Below, one piece after another: positions 1 through 8,170 of a stretch of 64,000 nucleotides of DNA. The notes under the pieces are model-generated. The model was not told the origin of the DNA, did not search any database, and saw only the letters and a program-made list of their open reading frames with translations. The position numbers and the translations under genes are program-made. The DNA comes from Cohnella phaseoli (lineage in GTDB: Bacteria; Bacillota; Bacilli; Paenibacillales; Paenibacillaceae). Each line of letters opens with the position of its first letter. Position 1 is the stretch's first letter. The stretch is from the NCBI RefSeq assembly GCF_003386235.1, contig NZ_QRDZ01000008.1:124001-188000 (forward strand), written 5' to 3'.

Positions 1-3000
1 GTCCCCATCGTGTGTCGCAGTACGCTCTCCGCATACAACGCAGACGCCCCCAACGTCGACATCGCTTCCAGTCGCGCCTCGATTGCGAAGCCATCCTTGC
101 TGAAGCTTACGACCAGCCCCCGCTCTGCCCCCGTCTGGCGCAGCGCCGCCTCCAGAAGACGAGCCGCCCATTCGCCCTCGCTTGCGTCGTTACCTATAAC
201 GACCTGTCGCAGCCCTGCATTCTCGCCCGCCGCGATCCCTTGTGCGACCCAATCGTCCGGCTGCGGCAAGCTTAGGCTTGCACGGTCATCTACTCCCCAT
301 CCCAACGCATCATGAATCTTGGAAGCGCTAGACGTCAGATCGGGACGTTCCCGCCGAATCTGCGTTACTTTGTGCGTAATGCCCCACTGGGAATAGGCCG
401 CGCAAGCATCCAGCATCGCAATCATGGCTCCCGATCGGCTAAGCAGCTCCTCTTCATAGTAGATGGCCAGCCGTTCGCAAGCGATGCCTTCCAAGAGCCC
501 GTTCTTCTCCACTCTCGCCTGCTTGGCCGCCGACCAGTATTCGCTTAGCACATCGCTAGACTTACCGGCGATCCTCTCCCACTCCGCCCGTAACAGCTTA
601 TGCGCGGAGGAGTTCGCTCCGAGGTATCCTTCCCATTTCGTCATCTTGCGTAATTGCTTGCGAAGCGCTTGCCTAATGCGCCTCTGTTCGCGCGAATCCG
701 CGTAAGGATAGGAAGCAGCTAAGGCCAACGTCTCGTGCACGCGATGTTTGCGAATTCTTACCCAGTCCGCCCCCATCTCATTGCCCCGGGCCCGCTTCGC
801 CCAATAGAGGGCCTCCCGGTAACGACCGGACACGACGGCCGCTTCCAGCTTGCAGCAATAACTGAAGTTGTCGTCGGACTGCCATTCGCTTGGCGTGATC
901 ACCGAATTAGGAATCGCGATGAACCGCTCCAACTCCGTTTCCTCTCGAAGGGCGGCCGCATAGCCGCTGGCAATGAGGGCGATCTCCGTCGTTTTCTCAT
1001 TCGCTTTAGGTCGCACGCGCTTGGCGAAGTAATCCAGTAACGCTTCGAGCTTGTACACGTCGCCGGTGTGCGTAATGAAGCAAGTCACGACGGCCATGTT
1101 AACGAAGCCGTTATCCCCGGATTCCAATCCCCTGCGCAACGCTTGCTCCAGATAGGACGAGCCTTCTGCGGGATTGTCCATTTGGACGGACATTCCTTTG
1201 ATGTACGCCAGCCGATACCCGTAGTGTGAAGTCGATAGATTCAGCTCCGGCAGATTCACCAACTCGTTGAACAAGGAGCCCCGCATGAACCCTGGAATCG
1301 CCCTTTGCAGGAGAACCTCGTACATCCCGATGAGACAGACCAGCGCCTCGTTAATTCCCTCGCCGATCCCATAACGAATGAATCGGGCGTACAACACCAT
1401 GGAGGCTGCCGGACTGTACACGATCATGGGAAAAGCAAGCTCCAGCATAAGCCCGCACAGCGCTTCGAATTCCGAATCCGGATGAGCGCGGCGAGACGGA
1501 AGTTGACGAAGCTTGCGGGATAATACAAACCGGGTCTGCAGCAATTCCTTGATGGTCAACGGAACGGAAGGATGACCGTTCATCTTCCATCCATATTCTC
1601 TTAACGCGTCGCCGACATACCGAATGACGGACCCGTCGTTCTCGAACACATGGAGTTGAATGAGCACCGCCCAAATCTGATCACGTTCGACCCGGCTTAA
1701 CCTCTCGCCGCGACTCTTCAAGTCCAGCAACAAATCCCGTGCTTGTACCCTCTCGCCGCGCATATACAATGCCCGAGATTGCATGAGCTTCAGACCGAAA
1801 TAAGCCGATCCCGACTCGATTTCCTTCGGTTCGCCCAACAGCCGAAGTCCGGTTTCGGCATATCGTATCGTCAATGCATAATCGGCATGCTCCAGAACCA
1901 TCGATCCGGCTTGCAGATTATCCGCCGCCAATTGCCTGGCTTCCCGCTCCGGCATCGCCGCGACGCCCAGATTCAGATGGTCGATCGCCGCTAGCAGCGA
2001 GGCGCCTTCTCCCTCCTGCAGATCGCTTCTTAATAACTGACCGATCCGCCAATGCCGCTGCGCGTTGCGCTCTGCATCGTAGGCATAGGCCAATCCCCGT
2101 AGATGGTCATGCAAGAATACATACGAGCGATCCCGATCGTTGCCCGGATGCGTCTTCTGATCTTCGCATCCAACGATTCCTTCCGTCTCCGCGACGCGGA
2201 GCCCGACCATTGCCTCGTCGGGCAGACACCCGCATGCTTCGGCGAGAAGCAATAACCCAAAAGAGGAGCCGATCGCCGCCCCCATCGCTAACAGTGCCTT
2301 CGAATCCTCCGAAAGCTTGGCGTAATTCTCGTTCATCCGCTGCAGATCGGCCTGTGCATCATGCACGCTTCGCACGGCGTCCTCATCCCACGTCCATTGC
2401 CGATTCCGATCATCGAAAGCCAGCTTCTTCTCCAGAAACCAGTCTTCCAGCATACGGCGTAGCTCTCTTGGCGAACCTCCTGTACGATTATACGCCGCCC
2501 TGGCCAACAAGCGGGTACGGAGGGAGCGATCGTGCAGCGCATCCGCAATGTAACGCCAGACTTCCTCGTAGCCAAGCGGCAGCAACGCTACCCGCTCCTC
2601 CGGGTAGTCGTTCATCCGATCCGTAAGCCAAGACGCCGCCGTAGCGTTAGCATCCCGGCGCGCTAGCGCGGTGCCGCAAGCGCCTATAATCAGGAGCCCC
2701 GATACGGCCTTCCCATGCGCTAACTCGCGCAAGACTTCAAGCGTGCCTGCATCGGCATGCTCCAAGTGATCGATGAACAGCACAAGGGCAGGAACACATT
2801 CCGTCAAGCAACGAAGAAGTCTAGGGAGTATGACACCAAAGCGTCTATTCGCCTCCGCCGCATCTGCGACGACGGATATCGTCTCTGTCGTGCGGAACAG
2901 CGGCATGGCTTCGGGCAATAGAACTGCGATTGTCCGCAGTTCCCCGCCGAAATCGGTCTGCAGTCTTTCCTTCGCCCTCTCCAAGACTTCGGCAGGTTCG

Positions 3001-3848
3001 CTCCACAGTTGCTGAATCCACTGACGCAAGGCTTGAATCAACGGTTCGTAGATATCGGACTGCCGCGATGCCGAAGATAAGCCCCCTTCCACGAAGCGTA
3101 CCCCATGCCGTATTGCCGTGTGCCGCAAGTCATGAACAAGCGTCGTTATGCCGCTCCCCGCCTCGCCGACGATCCAGCGCAGCGATTGGCCTCCGCCTAT
3201 GGCCTGCTCCAACCCGGATTCCAGTTGTCTCATGGCATCTTCCCGGCCGTACCGGGCTTCCGAGAAGCGTAACGTACGCCGTGCGTCCAATCGGCCGAGC
3301 TCGAATGAAGACAACTTGCCGTCTGCAGTCAACAGCTTCCGGCACTGCTGCAGATCGTCAAGCAACCCGTAAGCGCTCTGATAGCGATCATCGGGCGATT
3401 TGGCGAGCAGCTTCGCAATGATCATCTCTATCGATCCGGCCGCATCCGGCCGGAGCTCGGACAGCGGATGCGGCATTTTCGCAATATGCGCGGTTTCCCA
3501 ATCGTCTTGGTTATCGGGCAAGAATGGCAATCGACCGGTTAACGCCTCGTAATACATAACTCCCAATGCATACAGATCGCTGCGTCCATCCGGAACGCGG
3601 CCTAATCTACCGGATTGCTCAGGGGCAAGATACGGCCGTTGCCATTCTAAACTTTCAGCCAAGCGTGCCGAACCGCCGTCCTGCGTCACCATTATATTAG
3701 CGGGATTCAAACAGCCGATGATCGGGGTCTGTTGGTGCTCGCGTCGCACCATCTCCGCTAGCCCATTCGCCAGTTGTATAAAATTCGCGATTTCTAATCG
3801 TGCGCCACCGAGATAAGAATACAACCGCTCATCGTGTCTTATGATCAT
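1..3848 (-). CDS. Giant signalling protein: degenerate kinase-like domain, AAA-type ATPase, helical repeats (partial)
   Basis: The frame stays open from the ATG at 3848 to the window edge, giving about 1282 residues with the C-terminus missing. Residues 20-165 resemble a Ser/Thr kinase C-lobe: an LAPEQ-type APE motif near 75 and a SDLYALGVMYYE helix. The catalytic loop reads GCLNPANIMV, so the HxD aspartate is absent, and there is no N-lobe with a glycine loop or lysine. An AAA-type ATPase region follows; its P-loop at 228-236 reads GEAGSGITT, with isoleucine at the lysine position, and LVLFID looks like Walker B. From about 450 onward the sequence is helical and TPR-like. In related large proteins GAF and histidine-kinase domains follow, but that part lies outside the window. 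The upstream DNA is AT-rich and holds no N-lobe in any frame I could see. This is probably a scaffold or truncated regulator. Confidence 0.75.
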   Translation of the reverse strand, partial: MIIRHDERLYSYLGGARLEIANFIQLANGLAEMVRREHQQTPIIGCLNPANIMVTQDGGSARLAESLEWQRPYLAPEQSGRLGRVPDGRSDLYALGVMYYEALTGRLPFLPDNQDDWETAHIAKMPHPLSELRPDAAGSIEMIIAKLLAKSPDDRYQSAYGLLDDLQQCRKLLTADGKLSSFELGRLDARRTLRFSEARYGREDAMRQLESGLEQAIGGGQSLRWIVGEAGSGITTLVHDLRHTAIRHGVRFVEGGLSSASRQSDIYEPLIQALRQWIQQLWSEPAEVLERAKERLQTDFGGELRTIAVLLPEAMPLFRTTETISVVADAAEANRRFGVILPRLLRCLTECVPALVLFIDHLEHADAGTLEVLRELAHGKAVSGLLIIGACGTALARRDANATAASWLTDRMNDYPEERVALLPLGYEEVWRYIADALHDRSLRTRLLARAAYNRTGGSPRELRRMLEDWFLEKKLAFDDRNRQWTWDEDAVRSVHDAQADLQRMNENYAKLSEDSKALLAMGAAIGSSFGLLLLAEACGCLPDEAMVGLRVAETEGIVGCEDQKTHPGNDRDRSYVFLHDHLRGLAYAYDAERNAQRHWRIGQLLRSDLQEGEGASLLAAIDHLNLGVAAMPEREARQLAADNLQAGSMVLEHADYALTIRYAETGLRLLGEPKEIESGSAYFGLKLMQSRALYMRGERVQARDLLLDLKSRGERLSRVERDQIWAVLIQLHVFENDGSVIRYVGDALREYGWKMNGHPSVPLTIKELLQTRFVLSRKLRQLPSRRAHPDSEFEALCGLMLELAFPMIVYSPAASMVLYARFIRYGIGEGINEALVCLIGMYEVLLQRAIPGFMRGSLFNELVNLPELNLSTSHYGYRLAYIKGMSVQMDNPAEGSSYLEQALRRGLESGDNGFVNMAVVTCFITHTGDVYKLEALLDYFAKRVRPKANEKTTEIALIASGYAAALREETELERFIAIPNSVITPSEWQSDDNFSYCCKLEAAVVSGRYREALYWAKRARGNEMGADWVRIRKHRVHETLALAASYPYADSREQRRIRQALRKQLRKMTKWEGYLGANSSAHKLLRAEWERIAGKSSDVLSEYWSAAKQARVEKNGLLEGIACERLAIYYEEELLSRSGAMIAMLDACAAYSQWGITHKVTQIRRERPDLTSSASKIHDALGWGVDDRASLSLPQPDDWVAQGIAAGENAGLRQVVIGNDASEGEWAARLLEAALRQTGAERGLVVSFSKDGFAIEARLEAMSTLGASALYAESVLRHTMG

Positions 3849-4346
3849 GCAATCCTATCTATATAGATATAGAAGTATTCCCTATCCTAATTTAATCACA
3901 ATAATCTTTTATTTGAAACATTCTCAGAGTTAACCTGAATTACATAAACCTCGCCTGAGCAGCAGAAAGGGACCCTTCCTTTATCTAGAAGAGCCCCTTT
4001 CTCTACTATATTCAATACGCAGCACAAGATCATCATGACGATTTTTTGCAGTTACAACAACAGTAACTGAATGCTAGCAGCAATTGTACTGATGGGCATG
4101 AATAAACTTATAGATTGTAGTGATTCTAAGGTTATGGCCAACAACGCTACAAATTTCGCTCTATAGATGATACGGTTCAGCTTAATGGGTCTATCGACGA
4201 AAAATGCGAAAGGAGCTGCCGTAGGCAGGATCGAACCCCCATAGTTATTGATTGAACATTCATAATAATATACAGAAGGCCACCAAAGTAATCGGCAGCC
4301 TTACAATGATGATTGAACTATCGTAACCGTTAGGGTAACCTCTATT
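3849..4346. other. AT-rich intergenic region at the left island edge
   Basis: No gene is visible here. A possible hairpin pairs AGAAAGGG near 3964 with CCCTTTCT near 3995. A worn copy of the rlmH attachment motif lies at about 4155-4170, followed by the 47-bp repeat (4171-4217) and a short hairpin pairing AAGGC at 4276 with GCCTT at 4298. The region separates the core-like giant gene from the accessory island. Confidence 0.6.
4171..4217 (+). repeat. 47-bp direct repeat, left copy (cassette terminus)
   Basis: These 47 bases are identical to 12404-12450. The similarity continues, diverged, for about another 100 bases in both places and includes an AAGGC...GCCTT hairpin (4276-4302 here, 12512-12539 there). 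In both places the repeat directly follows an attachment-like motif, though the one at 4155 is badly worn. I read it as the distal end of a mobile cassette family. Confidence 0.85.
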
Positions 4347-5486
4347 TTAAGTGAAAGAGCTTGCAGTTCTAACTGGCGTAATCAAAAACAGGGAAGCAGA
4401 AGTGTCCTCCACAGGAAGAATCATGATCGGACTCATGCTTCCCGAATAACTTATCTTGATCGATTCTTTATCGATGCATCGGAGGATATCCATCAATAAC
4501 TTGCCGTTCAGCGAGACAATGAATTTGTCGCCACTCAAGGTCTGGAGCTGTACCTCCTCCTCCGTTTCTCCGAGCTCCGCCGTTTTGGATGTCAGTTCAA
4601 CGCTTTCGGGGGTCACCGACAATCTAATGATGTTATCGCCGGCAAGCACACAGGCTCTCTCGACCGCATGAAGCAAACTTGATTTCTCCATGACAACCTG
4701 TGATATACAACGCTGCGGAATGATGTTTTTGACGGATGGAAATGCGCCCTCGATTAGCGCAGAATGAATTTGCAAGTTGTTCATGGCAAAACCTATTTGT
4801 CGGAGACCTGTTTCGATCTCGATAAGCCCCTCTTCGGCACTGAACATTTTGGCAACTTCCTTGAGGTTATTCGCAGGGATGATTACATTCGATATGTCTG
4901 TAGCTTGACCGTTGATCGGAATCGTCAAGGCTGCTAATCGAATGCCGTCCGTAGCCATTAGATGGAGCAACTCATTGCCAAAAACCAGGGAAACGCCAGT
5001 TATCACTGGTCTTGTCTCCGACGTAGACGCGGCAAAAGCTGTCTGCTTCACGGCTTTTAGGAAGGACCCGTTTGCAAGACGCAACTTACGTACGGGATCT
5101 GGGGATAACGAATGGTTGAAAGACGGAAACTCTACAGGATCCATTCCGCATAAGCGAATTTGGGATTTCCCCGACTCAATGGTTAGAAACCACCTTTCCT
5201 TCGCTTCTAATAAGATTGGACCTACACTCAGCTTGCGAATAATCTCGTAAAAATACCGTCCGGGAACGACGATAGCCCCTGCCTTTTGCACAGTAGCCGA
5301 GCTATCACCTAACGGAATACGATATTGGATAGCCAAACTTGTGTTGCTTGCCGTCATAATAATTCCATCCTCATTGGTGTGTATTCTCACTCCCGAGAGA
5401 ATGGGAATTGGATTATTAGCCGATACCGCACGTAAAACGTGCTGTAGCGCGAGCAGAAGCGCATCATGCGCGACTTGGACGAGCAT
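4347..5486 (-). CDS. dnaN: DNA polymerase III beta subunit (sliding clamp) paralogue
   Basis: A 379-residue DnaN-like clamp, full length for the family. The N-terminus HDALLLALQHVLRAVS matches the first clamp helix, FPSF lies in the middle, and the C-terminus ends in the FLITPVRT type of motif seen in bacterial clamps. I chose the ATG at 5486 because AGGTGAG sits just upstream; a GTG five codons earlier (5501) is possible. DnaN forms a ring on DNA that tethers polymerase and repair proteins. There is no dnaA or recF beside it. Instead it follows a ribbon-helix-helix gene inside the AT-rich island, so it is probably an extra, horizontally acquired clamp rather than the housekeeping one. A role in cassette maintenance, replication or resistance to clamp-targeting antibiotics is possible but unproven. 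Confidence 0.9.
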   Translation of the reverse strand: MLVQVAHDALLLALQHVLRAVSANNPIPILSGVRIHTNEDGIIMTASNTSLAIQYRIPLGDSSATVQKAGAIVVPGRYFYEIIRKLSVGPILLEAKERWFLTIESGKSQIRLCGMDPVEFPSFNHSLSPDPVRKLRLANGSFLKAVKQTAFAASTSETRPVITGVSLVFGNELLHLMATDGIRLAALTIPINGQATDISNVIIPANNLKEVAKMFSAEEGLIEIETGLRQIGFAMNNLQIHSALIEGAFPSVKNIIPQRCISQVVMEKSSLLHAVERACVLAGDNIIRLSVTPESVELTSKTAELGETEEEVQLQTLSGDKFIVSLNGKLLMDILRCIDKESIKISYSGSMSPIMILPVEDTSASLFLITPVRTASSFT

Positions 5487-5502
5487 GCATCTCACCTGCA
5501 CT

Positions 5503-5736
5503 TTATTTAAAGTTCGCTTCCACTAATCGACGGAGTGCTTCGGAACGGGATACTCTATGCTTCTCACAATGCATATCTAGTCTCTCCCACATTTCATCCG
5601 TCAAAGTAAGAGAAACTTTCTTCGTTACGCCGATGCTCTTCCTTCCTGCTCCCTCCCGATGTCCGCCTTTAGTGAACATAAAACCAAGCTGACCTTCTTT
5701 ATTAGAAACTCCGACTTTAATCGTATTGGCGTTCAC
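5503..5736 (-). CDS. Ribbon-helix-helix DNA-binding protein
   Basis: A protein of about 77 residues with a GGHREGAGRK basic segment followed by KKVSLTLTDEMWERLD and a helix ending RSEALRRLVE. That is the layout of CopG/Arc-type ribbon-helix-helix repressors, which dimerise and bind short operators. The GTG at 5736 is preceded by AAAGGGG at about 10 bases; a GTG at 5745 keeps the frame but sits too close to that site. The stop lies 16 bases before the dnaN-like ATG, so the two are probably cotranscribed and this protein may control the pair. Confidence 0.75.
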   Translation of the reverse strand: MNANTIKVGVSNKEGQLGFMFTKGGHREGAGRKSIGVTKKVSLTLTDEMWERLDMHCEKHRVSRSEALRRLVEANFK

Positions 5737-5920
5737 ACAATTCACGCCCCTTTATTGATTTTGGTAACTAAAATCATACGACGTCAATCTAATTTTAGCA
5801 TAAAAAAGCCAATCTGCAATATGGCTTCAGAATGGCTTTGGATACAGATATTATCTTAGAGAAGCTTTTATTGTTTTTACTATTGTTCCTCGTTAACGTA
5901 ACACAATACCCATTAATTCG

Positions 5921-6247
5921 TTATTGGTTACTGTATACGCTGCGATCAAGCAGATTCACTACTTCCTCTCGCGTAAGTGACATTTGTTTCATCATTGACT
6001 CAATCAGTTCTTCCGTGAAAACCATCTTCACATCCCCCCCGAAACGAGCTATATGCTCCGAATAAGCTTGCAGCGCCTCCCCCCTGTCGGTCGGCTCAAT
6101 AAATGAAATATGATCAGTCTCTAGCTCAAGATATTCGCAGCTAATTCCCCTGATACATGCTTCTATGACAGCTTCATCAATACCTTCACTCGGATACCAT
6201 ACTTCCAATATAAAATCCTTGTTTAAAATCATAGTAAGGTGCTTCAA
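5921..6247 (-). CDS. Hypothetical protein, 108 aa
   Basis: Not recognised. An acidic soluble protein: the N-terminus is beta-rich (DFILEVWYP) and the C-terminus helical (TREEVVNLLDRS). The listed start is a TTG at 6247; an ATG five codons in (6232) is also possible, and no clear ribosome binding site decides between them. It lies in cassette 4 between the RHH-clamp pair and the HEPN gene, all on the same strand. Base composition is slightly less AT-rich than the HEPN gene. Coding status is moderately likely from length and codon use. Confidence 0.5.
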   Translation of the reverse strand: MKHLTMILNKDFILEVWYPSEGIDEAVIEACIRGISCEYLELETDHISFIEPTDRGEALQAYSEHIARFGGDVKMVFTEELIESMMKQMSLTREEVVNLLDRSVYSNQ

Positions 6248-6621
6248 CTTTCGAACGTCTTAAATAATTTTCAAAGTCCAGTGCTAGTGTTCCGGAGCTT
6301 CTAATTGGATGTTATGACTGTATTAGTCCAATAGTTGAATTTATGTTTCTCACACGATTCTCTGGGACGATATGATGCGAACCACTAGTAATCTTTGATG
6401 CAAGGTTATGCACACTAGTTAATATTGCTTGGTAATCATGAGGCACCTTACTTTCATTCACCACCAAGTGGAAACATGCCGAAAAGAAATTAAATACTAA
6501 AGATCTACGGTAGATGATGGATGTAGAAATAATGGATTGCCTGCACTGACAGTATGACGCGTTGGCTGTTAAAGTGGCACACCTTAAATCGTAAAGGTTT
6601 ATGGGCTATGAGCGTATTTTA
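6248..6621. other. Gene-free stretch in cassette 4
   Basis: About 370 AT-rich bases without a convincing reading frame. ATTGGAT near 6305 and GTCCAAT near 6330 could pair as a weak hairpin. Nothing else is recognised. Confidence 0.5.
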
Positions 6622-7293
6622 TCAACTGTGAATCGAGCTCTTAGTGTTCTTAATATTCCTACTAAATACAAACTCCATAAATCTTCTAACGTACTCATAG
6701 ATCTCCAACATATTTTCGTAAGTTAATATTATAGCTCCATCGATCACAAACACATTTAGTTCTTCTTCATATTTCCGTTTTTTATCTTCTCTCCCTACCA
6801 TCCCGCAGCGATGTATAAAATCATTTCTTAAATCACTTATTACAGTCATCTTTCCCCATAAAAAGTCTGATTTTATTGTTTCGACATTAACTATATTCTC
6901 TAGATATTTTATGCTCCGTCTGATCCCTTTGTCCTTTTCAGAAGTAAAGTCGGAGAATTTACTTGTTAAACTCAAATGATCTTCACAGATATTACAATAT
7001 CTATCTAAAGAGGCTTCTAATATTGAGAACAATGTCAACAAATAAGATTGATACGCTAAGGGAGTAATTCTATGATAGCTTTGAACAATTTGCATGGATT
7101 TATCATACTCTTTCCAATCACTAATATTATCTTGGGCAATTTTTATATTTTTGCTAATAATATCACGAATACTATAATTCGTACTTTCAATTAATTCTTT
7201 AAGTCCAAATAATTCGAAATGCCATGCATAGAGAATTAAACTTCGGAAATCTTTAGTGTCATAGTCCTCAAGATTAGGGAAAATAAAACTCAC
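6622..7293 (-). CDS. HEPN-domain protein, 223 aa
   Basis: An all-helical protein carrying the Rx4H motif RNDFIH at residues 156-161 in a predicted helix, with preceding helices (LLTLFSILEASLDRYC) typical of HEPN folds. HEPN proteins with this motif are usually metal-independent RNases, found in abortive infection, toxin-antitoxin and CRISPR accessory systems. No other catalytic domain is visible and the protein has the normal length for a stand-alone HEPN protein. There is no adjacent MNT nucleotidyltransferase, so the classical HEPN-MNT pairing is absent. Strongly AT-rich codon use marks it as foreign to the surrounding chromosome. The target and partner are unknown. Confidence 0.7.
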   Translation of the reverse strand: MSFIFPNLEDYDTKDFRSLILYAWHFELFGLKELIESTNYSIRDIISKNIKIAQDNISDWKEYDKSMQIVQSYHRITPLAYQSYLLTLFSILEASLDRYCNICEDHLSLTSKFSDFTSEKDKGIRRSIKYLENIVNVETIKSDFLWGKMTVISDLRNDFIHRCGMVGREDKKRKYEEELNVFVIDGAIILTYENMLEIYEYVRRFMEFVFSRNIKNTKSSIHS

Positions 7294-7540
7294 TCCTTGC
7301 TTTATTATTTATTTCGAATTTCCGATAACTTCTTATTCATGAACTTCGTGAATACCTATGTTATAAGCCTTGTATCTGAAAACAATTACTAATACCTATC
7401 ATACTACGATATGGAAAATAGTGGACAATTTCCTGGTCAAAATAAACTAAAAACCCCTAAAACCAAAGGTCTTAGAGGCTCGAAATCTCACTATTCCACA
7501 CGCCCCACCAACATTCCAAAGCATTTCCCCATGTAAAAAT
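7294..7540. other. Cassette 4 proximal end, non-coding
   Basis: AT-rich DNA upstream of the HEPN gene, probably with its promoter. Bases 7482-7557 align without gaps to 15817-15892, the DNA just downstream of rlmH, with an identical central block CAAAGCATTTCCCCATGTA. This is the shared rlmH-side end of cassettes 1 and 4. Confidence 0.65.
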
Positions 7541-7557
7541 TTCGCCGTCACTTATGG
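7541..7557 (-). repeat. Attachment-like site between cassettes 3 and 4
   Basis: TTCGCCGTCACTTATGG matches the sequence over the rlmH stop codon (15876-15892) except at the last few bases. On the minus strand it reads CCATAAGTGACGGCGAA, so it includes a codon pair AAG TGA like the end of rlmH. This resembles the SCC attachment core, which also covers the rlmH stop. Confidence 0.8.
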
Positions 7558-7613
7558 CCCTGCTTCCCGATTAATCTAATCGCCTGATACACCTGCTTCA
7601 GCAGAGCACATGC
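7548..7613 (-). pseudogene. Remnant resembling the rlmH C-terminus
   Basis: In the frame ending at the TGA of the attachment site the last codons read LLKQVYQAIRLIGKQGHK, against [19 protein letters not shown] in the intact RlmH. Similarity covers only about 20 codons. Upstream, a short SF motif may match RlmH with an internal deletion. Mobile elements that insert at a gene's 3' end often carry such a replacement tail. It is too short to be functional. Confidence 0.6.
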
Positions 7614-7765
7614 CAGGAAGCTGTCGGCCGCGTCGAACTCACTTTTAACGATGAGACCGAAAAGCCTTTTTTTAACGCAGCCCCTTACTCCGATAGCATG
7701 TCGGAAGGAACTTTTCCTTTGGAAGCCCCTGCAATTGACAAGGTATTTTCCATAACAATATAAAA

Positions 7766-7790
7766 GGTCTCGACCTTAAAAGTCGAAACC
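7766..7790 (-). terminator. Terminator after the ASCH gene
   Basis: On the minus strand GGTTTCGAC pairs with GTCGAGACC around a 7-base loop (one wobble), then TTTTA follows. It lies just after the stop of the minus-strand gene at 7799. Confidence 0.65.
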
Positions 7791-7798
7791 GAGTTCGT

Positions 7799-8170
7799 TT
7801 AATCAATATAACAAAAAGATTGAGGCGCTCGAAAACTGCTATCCTGAATAGTGGGATCGTAAGGATGTTCATATTGTACTACCTTTGAGATCTTTATCGC
7901 GTAACCTTCCGTTCGATCTCCAAAATAATCCTGAAAATAACTGTAACTAATGCCAGAATCTTTTTGTGTGGATGACCAAATGGACTCAGGAGAATCGTTT
8001 AAAATATATTCTATAAATAGTTCCCCTACAATCTTTCCCTCAGGTTTGGTTGAGTACACTACTATTGATTCAACATCTTTTTTGAAAATCGTACGGCGGT
8101 ACTCGTACTTCTTCTCTCCTGCGAATATCTTTTCAACAAATTCCGGCCTAATCGATAACAAGACTTTCAT
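7799..8170 (-). CDS. ASCH (PUA-like) domain protein
   Basis: A 123-residue protein opening with VLLSIRPEFVEKIFAGEKKYEYRR, split as the typical ASCH signature SIRPEFVEKIFAGEK plus YEYRR. ASCH domains have a PUA-like fold; members bind RNA or act as small RNases or amidohydrolases. I chose the ATG at 8170 because the ASCH core starts there; two in-frame ATGs lie at 8179 and 8176. The gene overlaps the end of the upstream GNAT gene by 23 bases, so translation is coupled. A terminator follows. The conserved Lys and Arg residues suggest it is active, but the substrate is unknown. Confidence 0.8.
   Translation of the reverse strand: MKVLLSIRPEFVEKIFAGEKKYEYRRTIFKKDVESIVVYSTKPEGKIVGELFIEYILNDSPESIWSSTQKDSGISYSYFQDYFGDRTEGYAIKISKVVQYEHPYDPTIQDSSFRAPQSFCYID

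Noticed and set aside
4205..4240. tRNA-like string (AGGATCGAACC) beside the 47-bp repeat
   Set aside because: The reverse complement resembles a T-arm, but the stem bases do not pair and no anticodon or acceptor stem can be built. The second copy at 12450 lacks it.
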